Both the position numbers and the translations under genes were made by a program. The notes beneath the pieces are model-generated. The model did no database searches, had not been told where the DNA came from, and was given only the letters and a program-made list of their open reading frames with translations. A stretch of 64,000 nt of DNA. Origin: Hydractinia symbiolongicarpus (lineage: Eukaryota > Cnidaria > Hydrozoa > Anthoathecata > Hydractiniidae). The first letter of the stretch is position 1; each line of letters begins with the position of its first letter. The DNA is taken from contig NC_079880.1 in assembly GCF_029227915.1 (NCBI RefSeq), forward strand, positions 29,755,501 to 29,819,500, written 5' to 3'. Of this stretch, positions 25,301 to 38,445 are shown piece by piece.

Positions 25301-26000
25301 TAGGGGAAATCGCTGGTTTTCGTTTGCCGGTGATTAAACCTCTTTCATTAAGCGTCTCATCAAAAATGAAAACATTTTTGAAAACTACAAGTCTCATGCG
25401 TTTTAGTGGTGAAAAAATATTTTAAAAAATCGTTCGGAAAATGAGTTTACTCCCTGGGTACTTTCTTTGTATACCTTTGACTATACGGGCCGAGCCCGGG
25501 ATTTACGGGAAATCGCGGGTTTTAGTTTGCCGGCGATTAAACTTCTTTTATTCAGCGTCCCATCAAAAATGAAAACATTTTTGAAAACTACAAGTCTCAT
25601 GCATTTTAGTGGTGAAAAAAAAATATAAAAAATCGTTCTGGAAGTGAGTTTACTCACAGGGTACTTTCTTTGTATACATTCGACTATACGAGCCAAGCCC
25701 GGGATTTACGGGAAATCGCGGGTTTTCGTTTGCCGGCGATTAAACCTCTTTCTTTACCCGTCTCATCAAAAATAAAAACATTTTTGAAAACTACAAGTCT
25801 CATGCGTTTTAGTGGTGAAAAAAAAATTTAAAAAATCGTTCTGGAAATGAGTTTACTCCCTGGGTACTTTCTTTTTATACATTCGACTACACGGGCCAAG
25901 CCTGTGATTCAGGGGAAATCGCTGGTTTTCGTTTGCCGGCGATTAAACCTCTTTCATTAAGCGTCTCATCAAAAATGAAAACAAGTTTGAAGACTACAAG
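22200..26000. repeat. Two copies of a five-monomer cassette ending in 'ctttacccgtctc'
   Basis: The ordered run 'ggccgagcccggg' monomer, then 'cgagccaagcccggg', then 'ctctttctttacccgtctc', then 'ctttctttttatacattcg' with 'cctgtgattcagggg', occurs at about 22.2-23.15 and 25.1-25.98 kb. It also occurs at 0.3-1.2 (without the last monomer), 3.15-4.2 and 14.9-15.9 kb, and in part at 16.9-17.3 kb. Between the two copies here lie monomers of the 'ggatatcgctggttctcg' type (23.69, 24.50 kb). A 4-bp loss ('aagttccctggg') occurs at about 24,840. Confidence 0.7.
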
Positions 26001-29000
26001 TCTCATGCGTTTTAGTGGTGAAAAAATTATTTAAAAAATCGTTCGGGAAATGAGTTCACTCCCTGGGTACTTTTTTTGTATACATTCGACTACACGGGCC
26101 AAGCCTGGGATTTAGGGGATATCGCTGGTTCTCGTTTGCCGGCGATTAAACCTCTTTCATTAAGCGTCTCATCAAAAATGAAAACATTTTTGAAAACTAC
26201 AAGTCTCTTGCGTTTTAGTGGTGAAAAAAAATAATTAAAAAATCGTTCTGGAAATGAGTTTACTCCCTGGGTACTTTCTTTGTATACATTCGACTACACG
26301 GGCCATGCCTGGGATTTAGGGGAAATCGCTGGTTTTCGTTTGCCGGCGATTAAACCTCTTTCATTAAGCGTCTCATCAAAAATGAAAACAAGTTTGAAGA
26401 CTACAAGTCTCATGCGTTTTAGTGGTGAAAAAATTATCTAAAAAATCGTCCGGGAATTGAGTTTACTCCCTGGGTACTTCCTTTGTATACTTTTGACTAT
26501 ATGGGCCAAGCACGGGATTTACGTGAAATCGCGGGTTTTCGTTTGCCGGCGATTAAACTTCTTTTATTCAGCGTCTCATCATAAATGAAAATATTTTTAA
26601 AAACTACAAGTCTTATGCGTTTTAGTGGTGAAAAAATAATTTAAAAAATCGTTCTGGAAGTGAATATACTCACAGGGTACTTTCTTTGTATACATTCGAC
26701 TATACGGGCCAAGCCCGGGATTTACGGGAAATCGCGTGTTTTCGTTTGCCGGCGAGTAAACCTCTTTCATTAAGCGTCTCATCAAAAATGAAAACATTTT
26801 TGAAAACTACAAGTCTCATGCGTTTTAGTGGTGAAAAAAAAATTTAAAAAATCGTTCGGGAAATGAGTTTACTCCCTGGGTACTTTCTTTGTATACATTC
26901 GACTACACGGGCCAAGCCTGGGATTTAGGGGATATCGCTGGTTCTCGTTTGCCGGCGATTAAACCTCTTTCATTAAGCGTCTCATCAAAAATGAAAACAT
27001 TTTTGAAAACTACAAGTCTCATGCGTTTTAGTGGTGAAAAAAAAATTAAAAAATCGTTCTGGAAATGAGTTTACTCCCTGGGTACTTTCTTTGTATACAT
27101 TCGCCTACACGGGCCAAGCCTGGGATTTAGGGGAAATCGCTGGTTTTCGTTTGCCGGCGATTAAACCTCTTTCATTAAGCGTCTCATCAAAAATGAAAAC
27201 ATTTTTGAAAACTACAAAGCTCATGCGTTTTAGTGGTGAAAAAATAATTTAAAAAATCGTTCGGAAAATGAGTTTACTCCCTGGGTACTTTCTTTGTAAA
27301 CATTTGACCATACGGGCCGAGTCCGGGATTTACGGGAAATCGCGGGTTTTCGTTTGCCGGCGATTAAACTTCTTTTATTCAGCGTCCCATCAAAAATGAA
27401 AACATTTTTAAAGACTATAAGTCTCATGCGTTTTAGTGGTGAAAAATAATATAAAAAATCGTTCGGGAAATGAGTTTACTCCTTGGGTAATTTTTTTGTA
27501 TACTTTTGACTATACGGGCCAAGCCCAGGATTTACGGGAAATGGCGGGTTTTCGTTTGCCGGCGATTAAACTTCTTTTATTCAGTGTCTCATCACAAATG
27601 AACACATTTTTGAAAACTGCAAGTCTCATGCGTTTTAGTGGTGAAAAGATAATTTAAAAAATCGTTTTGGAAATGAGTTTACTCACAGGGTACTTTCTTT
27701 GTATACATTCGACTATACGGGCCAATCCCGGGATTTACGGGAAGTCGCGGGTTTTCGTTTGCCGGCGATTAAACCACTTTCATTAAGCGTCTCATCAAAA
27801 ATGAAAACATTTCTGAAAACTACAAGTCTCATGCGTTGTAGTGGTGAAAAAATAATTTAAAAAATCGTTCGGGAAATGAGTTTACTCCCTGGGTACTTTC
27901 TTTGTATACATTCGACTACACGGGCCAAGCCTGGGATTTAAGTGAAATCGCTGGTTTTCGTTTGCCGGCAATTAAAGCTCTTTCATTAAGCGACTCATCA
28001 AAAATGAAAACATTTTTGAAAACTACAAGTCTCATGCGTTTTAGTGGTGAAAAAAAAATTTAAAAAATCGTTCGGGAAATGAGTTTACTCCCTGGGTACT
28101 TTCTTTGTATACATTCGACTACACGGGCCAAGCCTGGGATTTAGGGGATATCGCTGGTTCTCGTTTGCCGGCGATTAAACCTTTTTCATTAAGCGTCTCA
28201 TCAAAAATGAAAACATTTTTGAAAACTACAAGTCTCTTGCGTTTTAGTGGTGAAAAAAAAAATTAAAAAATCGTTCTGGAAATGAGTTTACTCCCTGGGT
28301 ACTTTCTTTGTATACATTCGACTACACGGGCCAAGCCTGGGATTTAGGGGAAATCGCTGGTTTTCGTTTGCCGGCGATTAAACCTCTTTCATTAAGCGTC
28401 TCATCAAAAATGAAAACAAGTTTGAAGACTACAAGTCTCATGCGTTTTAGTGGTGAAAAAATTATTTAAAAAATCGTCCGGGAATTGAGTTTACTCCCTG
28501 GGTACTTCCTTTGTATACTTTTGACTATATGGGCCAAGCACGGGATTTACGTGAAATCGCGGGTTTTCGTTTGCCGGCGATTAAACTTCTTTTATTCAGC
28601 GTCTCATCATAAATGAAAATATTTTTAAAAACTACAAGTCTTATGCGTTTTAGTGGTGAAAAAATAATTTAAAAAATCGTTCTGGAAGTGAATATACTCA
28701 CAGGGTACTTTCTTTGTATACATTCGACTATACGGGCCAAGCCCGGGATTTACGGGAAATCGCGTGTTTTCGTTTGCCGGCGAGTAAACCTCTTTGATTA
28801 AGCGTCTCATCAAAAATGAAAACATTTTTGAAAACTACAAGTCTCATGCGTTTTAGTGGTGAAAAAAAAATTTAAAAAATCGTTCGGGAAATGAGTTTAC
28901 TCCCTGGGTACTTTCTTTGTATACATTCGACTACACGGGCCAAGCCTGGGATTTAGGGATATCGCTGGTTCTCGTTTGCCGGCGATTAAACCTCTTTCAT

Positions 29001-30500
29001 TAAGCGTCTCATCAAAAATGAAAACATTTTTGAAAACTACAAAGCTCATGCGTTTTAGTGGTGAAAAAATAATTTAAAAAATCGTTCGGAAAATGAGTTT
29101 ACTCCCTGGGTACTTTCTTTGTAAACATTTGACCATACGGGCCGAGTCCGGGATTTACGGGAAATCGCGGGTTTTCGTTTGCCGGCGATTAAACTTCTTT
29201 TATTCAGCGTCCCATCAAAAATGAAAACATTTTTGAAGACTATAAGTCTCATGCGTTTTAGGGGTGAAAAATAATATAAAAAATCGTTCGGGAAATGAGT
29301 TTACTCCTTGGGTAATTTTTTTGTATACTTTTGACTATACGGGCCAAGCCCAGGATTTACGGGAAATGGCGGGTTTTCGTTTGCCGGCGATTAAACTTCT
29401 TTTATTCAGTGTCTCATCAAAAATGAACACATTTTTGAAAACTACAAGTCTCATGCGTTTTAGTGGTGAAAAGATAATTTAAAAAATCGTTTTGGAAATG
29501 AGTTTACTCACAGGGTACTTTCTTTGTATACATTCGACTATACGGGCCAATCCCGGGATTTACGGGAAGTCGCGGGTTTTCGTTTGCCGGCGATTAAACC
29601 ACTTTCATTAAGCGTCTCATCAAAAATGAAAACATTTCTGAAAACTACAAGTCTCATGCGTTGTAGTGGTGAAAAAATAATTTAAAAAATCGTTCGGGAA
29701 ATGAGTTTACTCTCTGGGTACTTTCTTTGTATACATTCGACTACACGGGCCAAGCCTGGGATTTAAGGGAAATCGCTGGTTTTCGTTTGCCGGCAATTAA
29801 ACCTCTTTCATTAAGCGTCTCATCAAAAATGAAAACAAGTTTGAAGACTACAAGTCTCATGCGTTTTAGTGGTGAAAAAATTATTTAAAAAATCGTTCGG
29901 GAATTGAGTTTACTCCCTGGGTACTTCCTTTGTATACTTTTGACTATATGGGCCAAGCACGGGATTTACGTGAAATCGCGGGTTTTCGTTTGCCGGCGAT
30001 TAAACTTCTTTTATTCAGCTTCTTATCAAAAATGAAAACATTTTTAAAAACTACAAGTCTTATGCGTTTTAGTGGTGAAAAAATAATTTAAAAAATCGTT
30101 CTGGAAGTGAATTTACTCACAGGGTACTTTCTTTGTATACATTCGACTATACGGGCCAAGCCCGGGATTTACGGGAAATCGGGTGTTTTCGTTTGCCGGC
30201 GATTAAACCTCTTTCATTAAGCGTCTCATCAAAAATGAAAACATTTTTGAAAACTACAAGTCTCATGCGTTTTATTGGTGAAAAAAAAATTTAAAAAATC
30301 GTTCGGGAAATGAGTTTACTCCCTGGGTACTTTCTTTGTATACATTCGACTACACGGGCCAAGCCTGGGATTTAGGGGATATCGCTGGTTCTCGTTTGCC
30401 GGCGATTAAACCTCTTTCATTAAGCGTCTCATCAAAAATGAAAACATTTTTGAAAACTACAAGTCTCATGCGTTTTAGTGGTGAAAAAAAAAATTAAAAA
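24830..30500. repeat. Array domain 2 (transition zone)
   Basis: Here left-domain and right-domain variants are interleaved. The 'gcgttgtagtgg' variant first appears at about 24,995. The left-domain 'ttatttaaaaaatcgtccgg' block persists to about 28.5 kb, and 'tatatgggccaagcacggg' to about 29.95 kb. The 'ctacaaagctcatgcg' variant begins at 24.78 kb and recurs at 27.21 and 29.04 kb. The zone contains a 9/10-monomer duplication. I read it as the place where two separately homogenised sub-arrays were mixed by unequal exchange or conversion. Edges are approximate. Confidence 0.65.
26040..29720. repeat. 10-mer/9-mer duplication in the transition zone
   Basis: About 26,040-27,005 recurs at about 28,070-29,030 (offset 2,028-2,029, 10 monomers minus 1-2 bases). 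Markers are 'aagtctcttgcg' at 26,201/28,230, 'gaaaatatttttaaaaac' near 26,587/28,615 and 'ggcgagtaaacctc' near 26,751/28,779. After that, about 27,205-27,900 matches about 29,030-29,720 at offset 1,825 (9 monomers minus 2), so one monomer was lost at the join. The markers of that part are 'gtaaacatttgaccatacg' and 'ccttgggtaatttttttg'. Confidence 0.85.
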
Positions 30501-32450
30501 ATCGTTCTGGAAATGAGTTTACTCCCTGGGTACTTTCTTTGTATACATTTGACTACACGGGCCAAGCCTGGGATTTTGGGGAAATCGCTGGTTTTCGTTT
30601 GCCGGCGATTAAACCTCTTCCATTAAGCGTCTCATCAAAAATGAAAACATTTTTGAAAACTACAAAGCTCATGCGTTTTAGTGGTGAAAAAATAATTTAA
30701 AAAATCGTTCGGAAAATGAGTTTACTCCCTGGGTACTTTCTTTGTAAACATTTGACCATACGGGCCGAGTCCGGGATTTACGAGAAATCGCGGGTTTTCG
30801 TTTGCCGGCGATTAAACTTCTTTTATTCAGCGTCCCATCAAAAATGAAAACATTTTTGAAGACTATAAGTCTCATGCGTTTTAGTGGTGAAAAATAATAT
30901 AAAAAATCGTTCGGGAAATGAGTTTACTCCTTGGGTAATTTTTTTTTATACTTTTGACTATACGGGCCAAGCCTGGGATTTACGGGAAATCGCGGGTTTT
31001 CGTTTGCCGGCGATTAAACTTCTTATATTCAGTGTCTCATCAAAAATGAAAACATTTTTAAAAACTACAAGTCTCATGCGTTTTAGTGGTGAAAAGGTAA
31101 TTTAAAAAATCGTTTTGGAAATGAGTTTACTCACAGGGTACTTTCTTTGTATACATTCGACTATACGGACCAATCCCGGGATTTACGGGAAGTCTCGGGT
31201 TTTCGTTTGCCGGCGATTAAACCACTTTCATTAAGCGTCTCATCAAAAATGAAAACATTTCTGAAAACTACAAGTCTCATGCGTTCTAGTGGTGAAAAAA
31301 TAATTTAAAAAATCGTTCGGGAAATGAGTTTACTCCCTGGGTACTTTCTTTGTATACTTTTGACTATACGGGCCGAGTCCGGGATTTACGGAAAATCGCG
31401 GGTTTTCGTTTGCCGGCGATTAAACCTCTTTCATTAAGCGTCTCATCAAAAATGAAAACATTTTTGAAAACTACAAGTCTCATGCGTTTTAGTGGTGAAA
31501 AAAAAAATTAAAAAATCGTTCTGGAAATGAGTTTACTCCCTGGGTACTTTCTTTGTATACATTTGACTACACGGGCCAAGCCTGGGATTTTGGGGAAATC
31601 GCTGGTTTTCGTTTGCCGGCGATTAAACCTCTTCCATTAAGCGTCTCATCAAAAATGAAAACATTTTTGAAAACTACAAAGCTCATGCGTTTTAGTGGTG
31701 AAAAAATAATTTAAAAAATCGTTCGGAAAATGAGTTTACTCCCTGGGTACTTTCTTTGTAAACATTTGACCATACGGGCCGAGTCCGGGATTTACGAGAA
31801 ATCGCGGGTTTTCGTTTGTCGGCGATTAAACTTCTTTTATTCAGCGTCCCATCAAAAATGAAAACATTTTTGAAGACTATAAGTCTCATGCGTTTTAGTG
31901 GTGAAAAATAATATAAAAAATCGTTCGGGAAATGAGTTTACTCCTTGGGTAATTTTTTTGTATACTTTTGACTATACGGGCCAAGCCTGGGATTTACGGG
32001 AAATCGCGGGTTTTCGTTTGCCGGCGATTAAACTTCTTATATTCAGTGTCTCATCAAAAATGAAAACATTTTTAAAAACTACAAGTCTCATGCGTTTTAG
32101 TGGTGAAAAGGTAATTTAAAAAATCGTTTTGGAAATGAGTTTACTCACAGGGTACTTTCTTTGTATACATTCGACTATACGGACCAATCCCGGGATTTAC
32201 GGGAAGTCGCGGGTTTTCGTTTGCCGGCGATTAAACCACTTTCATTAAGCGTCTCATCAAAAATGAAAACATTTCTGAAAACTACAAGTCTCATGCGTTC
32301 TAGTGGTGAAAAAATAATTTAAAAAATCGTTCGGGAAATGAGTTTACTCCCTGGGTACTTTCTTTGTATACTTTTGACTATACGGGCCGAGTCCGGGATT
32401 TACGGAAAATCGCGGGTTTTCGTTTGCCGGCGATTAAACCACTTTCATTA
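30480..32450. repeat. Pentamer tandem duplication (1,014 bp)
   Basis: About 30,480-31,430 recurs at about 31,494-32,444. The offset of 1,014 bp is 5 monomers minus one base. Shared markers are 'cctgggattttgggg', 'cctcttccattaagcg', 'gtaaacatttgaccatacg', 'ttcttatattcagtgtc', 'gaaaaggtaattt' and 'gcgttctagtgg'. Only scattered substitutions separate the copies, for example 'gtttgtcggcg' near 31,817. Confidence 0.88.
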
Positions 32451-33099
32451 AGCGTCTCATCAAAAATGAAAACATTTCTGAAAACTACAAGTCTTATGCG
32501 TTGTAGTGGTGAAAAAATAATTTAAAAAATCGTTCGGAAAATGAGTTTACTCCCTGGGTACTTTCTTTGTATACTTCTGACTATACGGGCCGAGTCCGGG
32601 ATTTACGGGAAATCGCGGGTTTTCGTTTGCCGGCGATTAAACCACTTTCATTAAGCGTCTCATCAAAAATGAAAACATTTCTGAAAACTACAAGTCTCAT
32701 GCGTTGTAGTGGTGAAAAAATAATTTAAAAAATCGTTCGGGAAATGAGTTTACTCCCTGGGTACTTTCTTTGTATACTTTTGACTATACGGGCCGAGTCC
32801 GGGATTTACGGGAAATCGCGGGTTTTCGTTTGCCGGCGATTAAACTTCTTTTATTCAGCGTCCCATCAAAAATGAAAACATTTTTAAAAACTACAAGTCT
32901 CATGCGTTTTAGTGGTGAAAAAATAATATAAAAAATCGTTCGGGAAATGAGTTTACTCCCTGGGTAATTTTTTGTATACTTTTGACTATACGGGCCAAGC
33001 CTGGGATTTACGGGAAATCGCGGGTTTTCGTTTGCTGGCGATTAAACTTCCTTTATTCAGTGTCTCATCAAAAATGAAAACATTTTTAAAAACTACAAG

Positions 33100-35760
33100 T
33101 CTCATGCGTTTTAGTGGTGAAAAGATAACTTAAAAAATCGTTTTGGAAATGAGTTTACTCACAGGGTACTTTCTGTGTATACATTCGACTATACGGGGCA
33201 ATCCCGGGATTTACGGGAGGTCACGGGTTTTCGTTTGCCGGCGATTAAACCACTTTCATTAAGCGTCTCATCAAAAATGAAAACATTTTTGAAGACTATA
33301 TGTCTCATGCGTTTTAGTGGTGAAAAATAATATGAAAAAATCGTTCGGGAAATGAGTTTACTCCTTGGGTAATTTTTTTGTATACTTTTGACTATACGGG
33401 CCAAGCCCAGGATTTACGGGAAATGGCGGGTTTTCGTTTGCCGGCGATTAAACTTCTTTTATTCAGTGTCTCATCAAAAATGAAAACATTTTTGAAAACT
33501 ACAAGTCTCATGCGTTTTAGTGGTGAAAAGATAATTTAAAAAATCGTTTTGGAAATGAGTTTACTCACAGGGTACTTTCTTTGTATACATTCGACTATAC
33601 GGGCTAAGCCTGGGATTTACGGGAAATCGCGGGTTTTCGTTTGCCGGCGATTAAACTTCTTATATTCAGTGTCTCATCAAAAATGAAAACATTTTTAAAA
33701 ACTACAAGTCTCATGCGTTTTAGTGGTGAAAAGGTAATTTAAAAAATCGTTTTGGAAATGAGTTTACTCACAGGGTACTTTCTTTGTATACATTCGACTA
33801 TACGGACCAATCCCGGGATTTACGGGAAGTCGCGGGTTTTCGTTTGCCGGAGATTAAACCACTTTCATTAAGCGTCTCATCAAAAATGAAAACATTTCTG
33901 AAAACTACAAGTCTCATGCGTTCTAGTGGTGATAAAATAATTTAAAAAATCGTTCGGGAAATGAGTTTACTCCCTGGGTACTTTCTTTGTATACTTTTGA
34001 CTATACGGGCCGAGTCCGGGATTTACGGAAAATCGCGGGTTTTCGTTTGCCGGCGATTAAACCACTTTCATTAAGCGTCTCATCAAAAATGAAAACATTT
34101 CTGAAAACTACAAGTCTTATGCGTTGTAGTGGTGAAAAAATAATTTAAAAAATCGTTCGGAAAATGAGTTTACTCCCTGGGTACTTTCTTTGTATACTTT
34201 TGACTATACGGGCCGAGTCCGGGATTTACGGGAAATCGCGGGTTTTCGTTTGCCGGCGATTAAACCACTTTCATTAAGCGTCTCATCAAAAATGAAAACA
34301 TTTCTGAAAACTACAAGTCTCATGCGTTGTAGTGGTGAAAAAATAATTTAAAAAATCGTTCGGGAAATGAGTTTACTCCCTGGGTACTTTCTTTGTATAC
34401 TTTTGACTATACGGGCCGAGTCCGGGATTTACGGGAAATCGCGGGTTTTCGTTTGCCGGCGATTAAACTTCTTTTATTCAGCGTCCCATCAAAAATGAAA
34501 ACATTTTTGAAAACTACAAGTCTCATGCGTTTTAGTGGTGAAAAGATAATTTAAAAAATCGTTTTGGAAATGAGTTTACTCACAGGGTAATTTTTTGTAT
34601 ACTTTTGACTATACGGGCCAAGCCTGGGATTTACGGGAAATCGCGGGTTTTCGTTTGCCGGCGATTAAACTTCTTATATTCAGTGTCTCATCAAAAATGA
34701 AAACATTTTTAAAAACTACAAGTCTCATGCGTTTTAGTGGTGAAAAGATAATTTAAAAAATCGTTTTGGAAATGAGTTTACTCACAGGGTACTTTCTTTG
34801 TATACATTCGACTATACGGACCAATCCCGGGATTTACGGGAAATCGCGGGTTTTCGTTTGCCGGCGATTAAACCACTTTCATTAAGCGTCTCATCAAAAA
34901 TGAAAACATTTCTGAAAACTACAAGTCTCATGCGTTCTAGTGGTGATAAAATAATTTAAAAAATCGTTCGGGAAATGAGTTTACTCCCTGGGTACTTTCT
35001 TTGTATACTTTTGACTATACGGGCCGAGTCCGGGATTTACGGAAAATCGCGAGTTTTCGTTTGCCGGCGATTAAACCACTTTCATTAAGCGTCTCATCAA
35101 AAATGAAAACATTTCTGAAAACTACAAGTCTTATGCGTTGTAGTGGTGAAAAAATAATTTAAAAAATCGTTCGGAAAATGAGTTTACTCCCTGGGTACCT
35201 TCTTTGTATACTTTTGACTATACGGGCCGAGTCCGGGATTTACGGGAAATCGCGGGTTTTCGTTTGCCGGCGATTAAACCACTTTCATTAAGCGTCTCAT
35301 CAAAAATGAAAACATTTCTGAAAACTACAAGTCTCATGCGTTTTAGTGGTGAAAAGATAACTTAAAAAATCGTTTTGGAAATGAGTTTACTCACAGGGTA
35401 CTTTCTGTGTATACATTCGACTATACGGGGCAATCCCGGGATTTACGGGAGGTCACGGGTTTTCGTTTGCCGGCGATTAAACCACTTTCATTAAGCGTCT
35501 CATCAAAAATGAAAACATTTTTGAAGACTATATGTCTCATGCGTTTTAATGGTGAAAAATAATATGAAAAAATCGTTCGGGAAATGAGTTTACTCCTTGG
35601 GTAATTTTTTTGTATACTTTTGACTATACGGGCCAAGCCCAGGATTTACGGGAAATGGCGGGTTTTCGTTTGCCGGCGATTAAACTTCTTTTATTCAGTG
35701 TCTCATCAAAAATGAAAACATTTTTGAAAACTACAAGTCTCATGCGTTTTAGTGGTAAAT
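33100..35760. repeat. 11-mer duplication, with a third relative near 39.4 kb
   Basis: About 33,100-33,550 recurs at about 35,332-35,760 at offset 2,232 bp (11 monomers minus 1). Rare shared markers are 'ctttctgtgtatacattcg', 'cggggcaatcccggg', 'gggaggtcacggg' and 'gactatatgtctcatgcg'. The 'tttaatggtg' change at 35.5 kb is shared with a third copy at about 39,400-39,660 (offset 4,059, 20 monomers minus 1), so the 35 kb and 39 kb copies are the closer pair. The stretch between, 33.6-35.25 kb, is itself a run of alternating 'cattcg' and 'cttttg' monomers. Confidence 0.82.
34551..34620. other. Hybrid monomer with mixed diagnostic variants
   Basis: Almost everywhere, 'ctcacagggtac' is followed by 'cattcg' and 'ctccctgggtac' or 'ccttgggtaa' by either form. 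Here 'tactcacagggtaatttttt' is joined to 'gtatacttttgac', combining the left half of one monomer class with the right half of another. This is best explained by a conversion or crossover endpoint within about 15 bp near 34,588. Confidence 0.55.
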
Positions 35761-35969
35761 AGATAATTTAAAAAATCGTTTTGGAAATGAGTTTACTCAC
35801 AGGGTATTTTCTTTGTATACATTCGACTATACGGGCCAATCCCGGGATTTACGGGAAGTCGCGGGTTTTCGTTTGCCTGCGATTAAACCACGTTCATTAA
35901 GCGTCTCATCAAAAATGAAAACATTTCTGAAAACTACAAGTCTCATGCGTTGTAGTGGTGAAAAAATAA

Positions 35970-38445
35970 TTTAAAAAATCGTTCGGGAAATGAGTTTACT
36001 CCCTGGGTACTTTCTTTGTATACTTTTGACTATACGGGCCGAGTCCGGGATTTACGGGAAATGGCGGGTTTTCGTTTGCCGGCGATTAAACTTCTTTTAT
36101 TCAGCGTCTCATCAAAAATGAAAACATTTTTAAAAACTACAAGTCTTATGCGTTTTAGTGGTGAAAAAGTAATTTAAAAAATCGTTTTGGAAGTGAATTT
36201 ACTCACAGGGTACTTTCTTTGTACACATTCGACTATACGGGCCAAGCCCAGGATTTACGGGAAATCGCGTGTTTTCGTTTGCCGGCGATTAAACCTCTTT
36301 TATTAAGCGTCTCATCAAAAATGAAAACATTTTTGAAAACTACAAGTCTCATGCGTTTTAGTGGTGAAAAAAAAATTTAAAAAATCGTTCGGGAAATGAG
36401 TTTACTCCCTGGGTACTTTCTTTGTATACATTCGACTACACGGGCCAAGCCTGGGATTTAGGGGATATCGCTGGTTCTCGTTTGCCGGCGATTAAACCTC
36501 TTTCATTAAGCGTCTCATCAAAAATGAAAACATTTTTGAAAACTACAAGTCTCATGCGTTTTAGTGGTGAAAAAAAAAATAAAAAAATCGTTCTGGAAAT
36601 GAGTTTACTCCCTGGGTACTTTCTTTGTATACATTCGACTACACGGGCCAAGCCTGGGATTTACTGGAAATCGCTGGTTTTCGTTTGCCGGCGATTAAAC
36701 CACTTTCATTAAGCGTCTCATCAAAAATGAAAACATTTCTGAAAACTACAAGTCTTATGCGTTGTAGTGGTGAAAAAATAATTTAAAAAATCGTTCGGAA
36801 AATGAGTTTACTCCCTGGGTACTTTCTTTGTATACTTTTGACTATACGGGCCGAGTCCGGGATTTACGGGAAATCGCGGGTTTTCGTTTGCCGGCGATTA
36901 AACCACTTTCATTAAGCGTCTCATCAAAAATGAAAACATTTCTGAAAACTACAAGTCTCATGCGTTGTAGTGGTGAAAAAATAATTTAAAAAATCGTTCG
37001 GGAAATGAGTTTACTCCCTGGGTACTTTCTTTGTATACTTTTGACTATACGGGCCGAGTCCGGGATTTACGGGAAATCGCGGGTTTTCGTTTGCCGGCGA
37101 TTAAACTTCTTTTATTCAGCGTCCCATCAAAAATGAAAACATTTTTGAAAACTACAAGTCTCATGCGTTTTAGTGGTGAAAAAATAATATAAAAAATCGT
37201 TCGGGAAATGAGTTTACTCCCTGGGTACTTTCTTTGTATACTTTTGACTATACGGGCCGAGTCCGGGATTTACGGGAAATGGCGGGTTTTCGTTTGCCGG
37301 CGATTAAACTTCTTTTATTCAGCGTCTCATCAAAAATGAAAACATTTTTAAAAACTACAAGTCTTATGCGTTTTAGTGGTGAAAAAGTAATTTAAAAAAT
37401 CGTTCTGGAAGTGAATTTACTCACAGGGTACTTTCTTTGTACACATTCGACTATACGGGCCAAGCCCAGGATTTACGGGAAATCGCGTGTTTTCGTTTGC
37501 CGGCGATTAAACCTCTTTCATTAAGCGTCTAATCAAAAATGAAAACATTTTTGAAAACTACAAGTCTCATGCGTTTTAGTGGTGAAAAAAAAATTTAAAA
37601 AATCGTTCGGGAAATGAGTTTACTCCCTGGGTACTTTCTTTGTATACATTCGACTACACGGGCCAAGCCTGGGATTTAGGGGATATCGCTGGTTCTCGTT
37701 TGCCGGCGATTAAACCTCTTTCATTAAGCGTCTCATCAAAAATGAAAACATTTTTGAAAACTACAAGTCTCATGCGTTTTAGTGGTGAAAAAAAAAAAAA
37801 AAAAATCGTTCTGGAAATGAGTTTACTCCCTGGGTACTTTCTTTGTATACATTCGACTACACGGGCCAAGCCTGGGATTTAGGGGAAATCGCTGGTTTTC
37901 GTTTGCCGGCGATTAAACCACTTTCATTAAGCGTCTCATCAAAAATGAAAACATTTCTGAAAACTACAAGTCTTATGCGTTGTAGTGGTGAAAAAATAAT
38001 TTAAAAAATCGTTCGGAAAATGAGTTTACTCCCTGGGTACTTTCTTTGTATACTTTTGACTATACGGGCCGAGTCCGGGATTTACGGGAAATCGCGGGTT
38101 TTCGTTTGCCGGCGATTAAACCACTTTCATTAAGCGTCTCATCAAAAATGAAAACATTTCTGAAAACTACAAGTCTCATGCGTTGTAGTGGTGAGAAAAT
38201 AATTTAAAAAATCGTTCGGGAAATGAGTTTACTCCCTGGGTACTTTCTTTGTATACTTTTGACTATACGGGCCGAGTCCGGGATTTACGGGAAATCGCGG
38301 GTTTTCGTTTGCCGGCGATTAAACTTCTTTTATTCAGCGTCCCATCAAAAATGAAAACATTTTTGAAAACTACAAGTCTCATGCGTTTTAGTGGTGAAAA
38401 AATAATATAAAAAATCGTTCGGGAAATGAGTTTACTCCCTGGGTA
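35970..38445. repeat. Hexamer tandem duplication (exact 1,218-bp period)
   Basis: About 35,980-37,222 recurs at about 37,198-38,440 with an offset of exactly 6 x 203. Markers are 'gggaaatggcggg', the rare 'tttgtacacattcg' (near 36,220/37,438), 'ggatatcgctggttctcg' and two 'gcgttgtagtgg' monomers. Differences are few: ggttttgg/gttctgg, and an A-run interrupted by T at about 36.58 kb versus uninterrupted at 37.79 kb. The 'tttgtacacattcg' part exists a third time near 39.87 kb (offset 2,435, 12 monomers minus 1). Confidence 0.9.
37788..37805 (+). repeat. A18 homopolymer
   Basis: The A/T block after 'tttagtggtg' has become 18 consecutive A residues in this copy. Other copies have a T, TT, TTT or TAATTT interruption. 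It is the longest mononucleotide run I found in the window and a likely slippage and sequencing-error hotspot. Confidence 0.9.
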
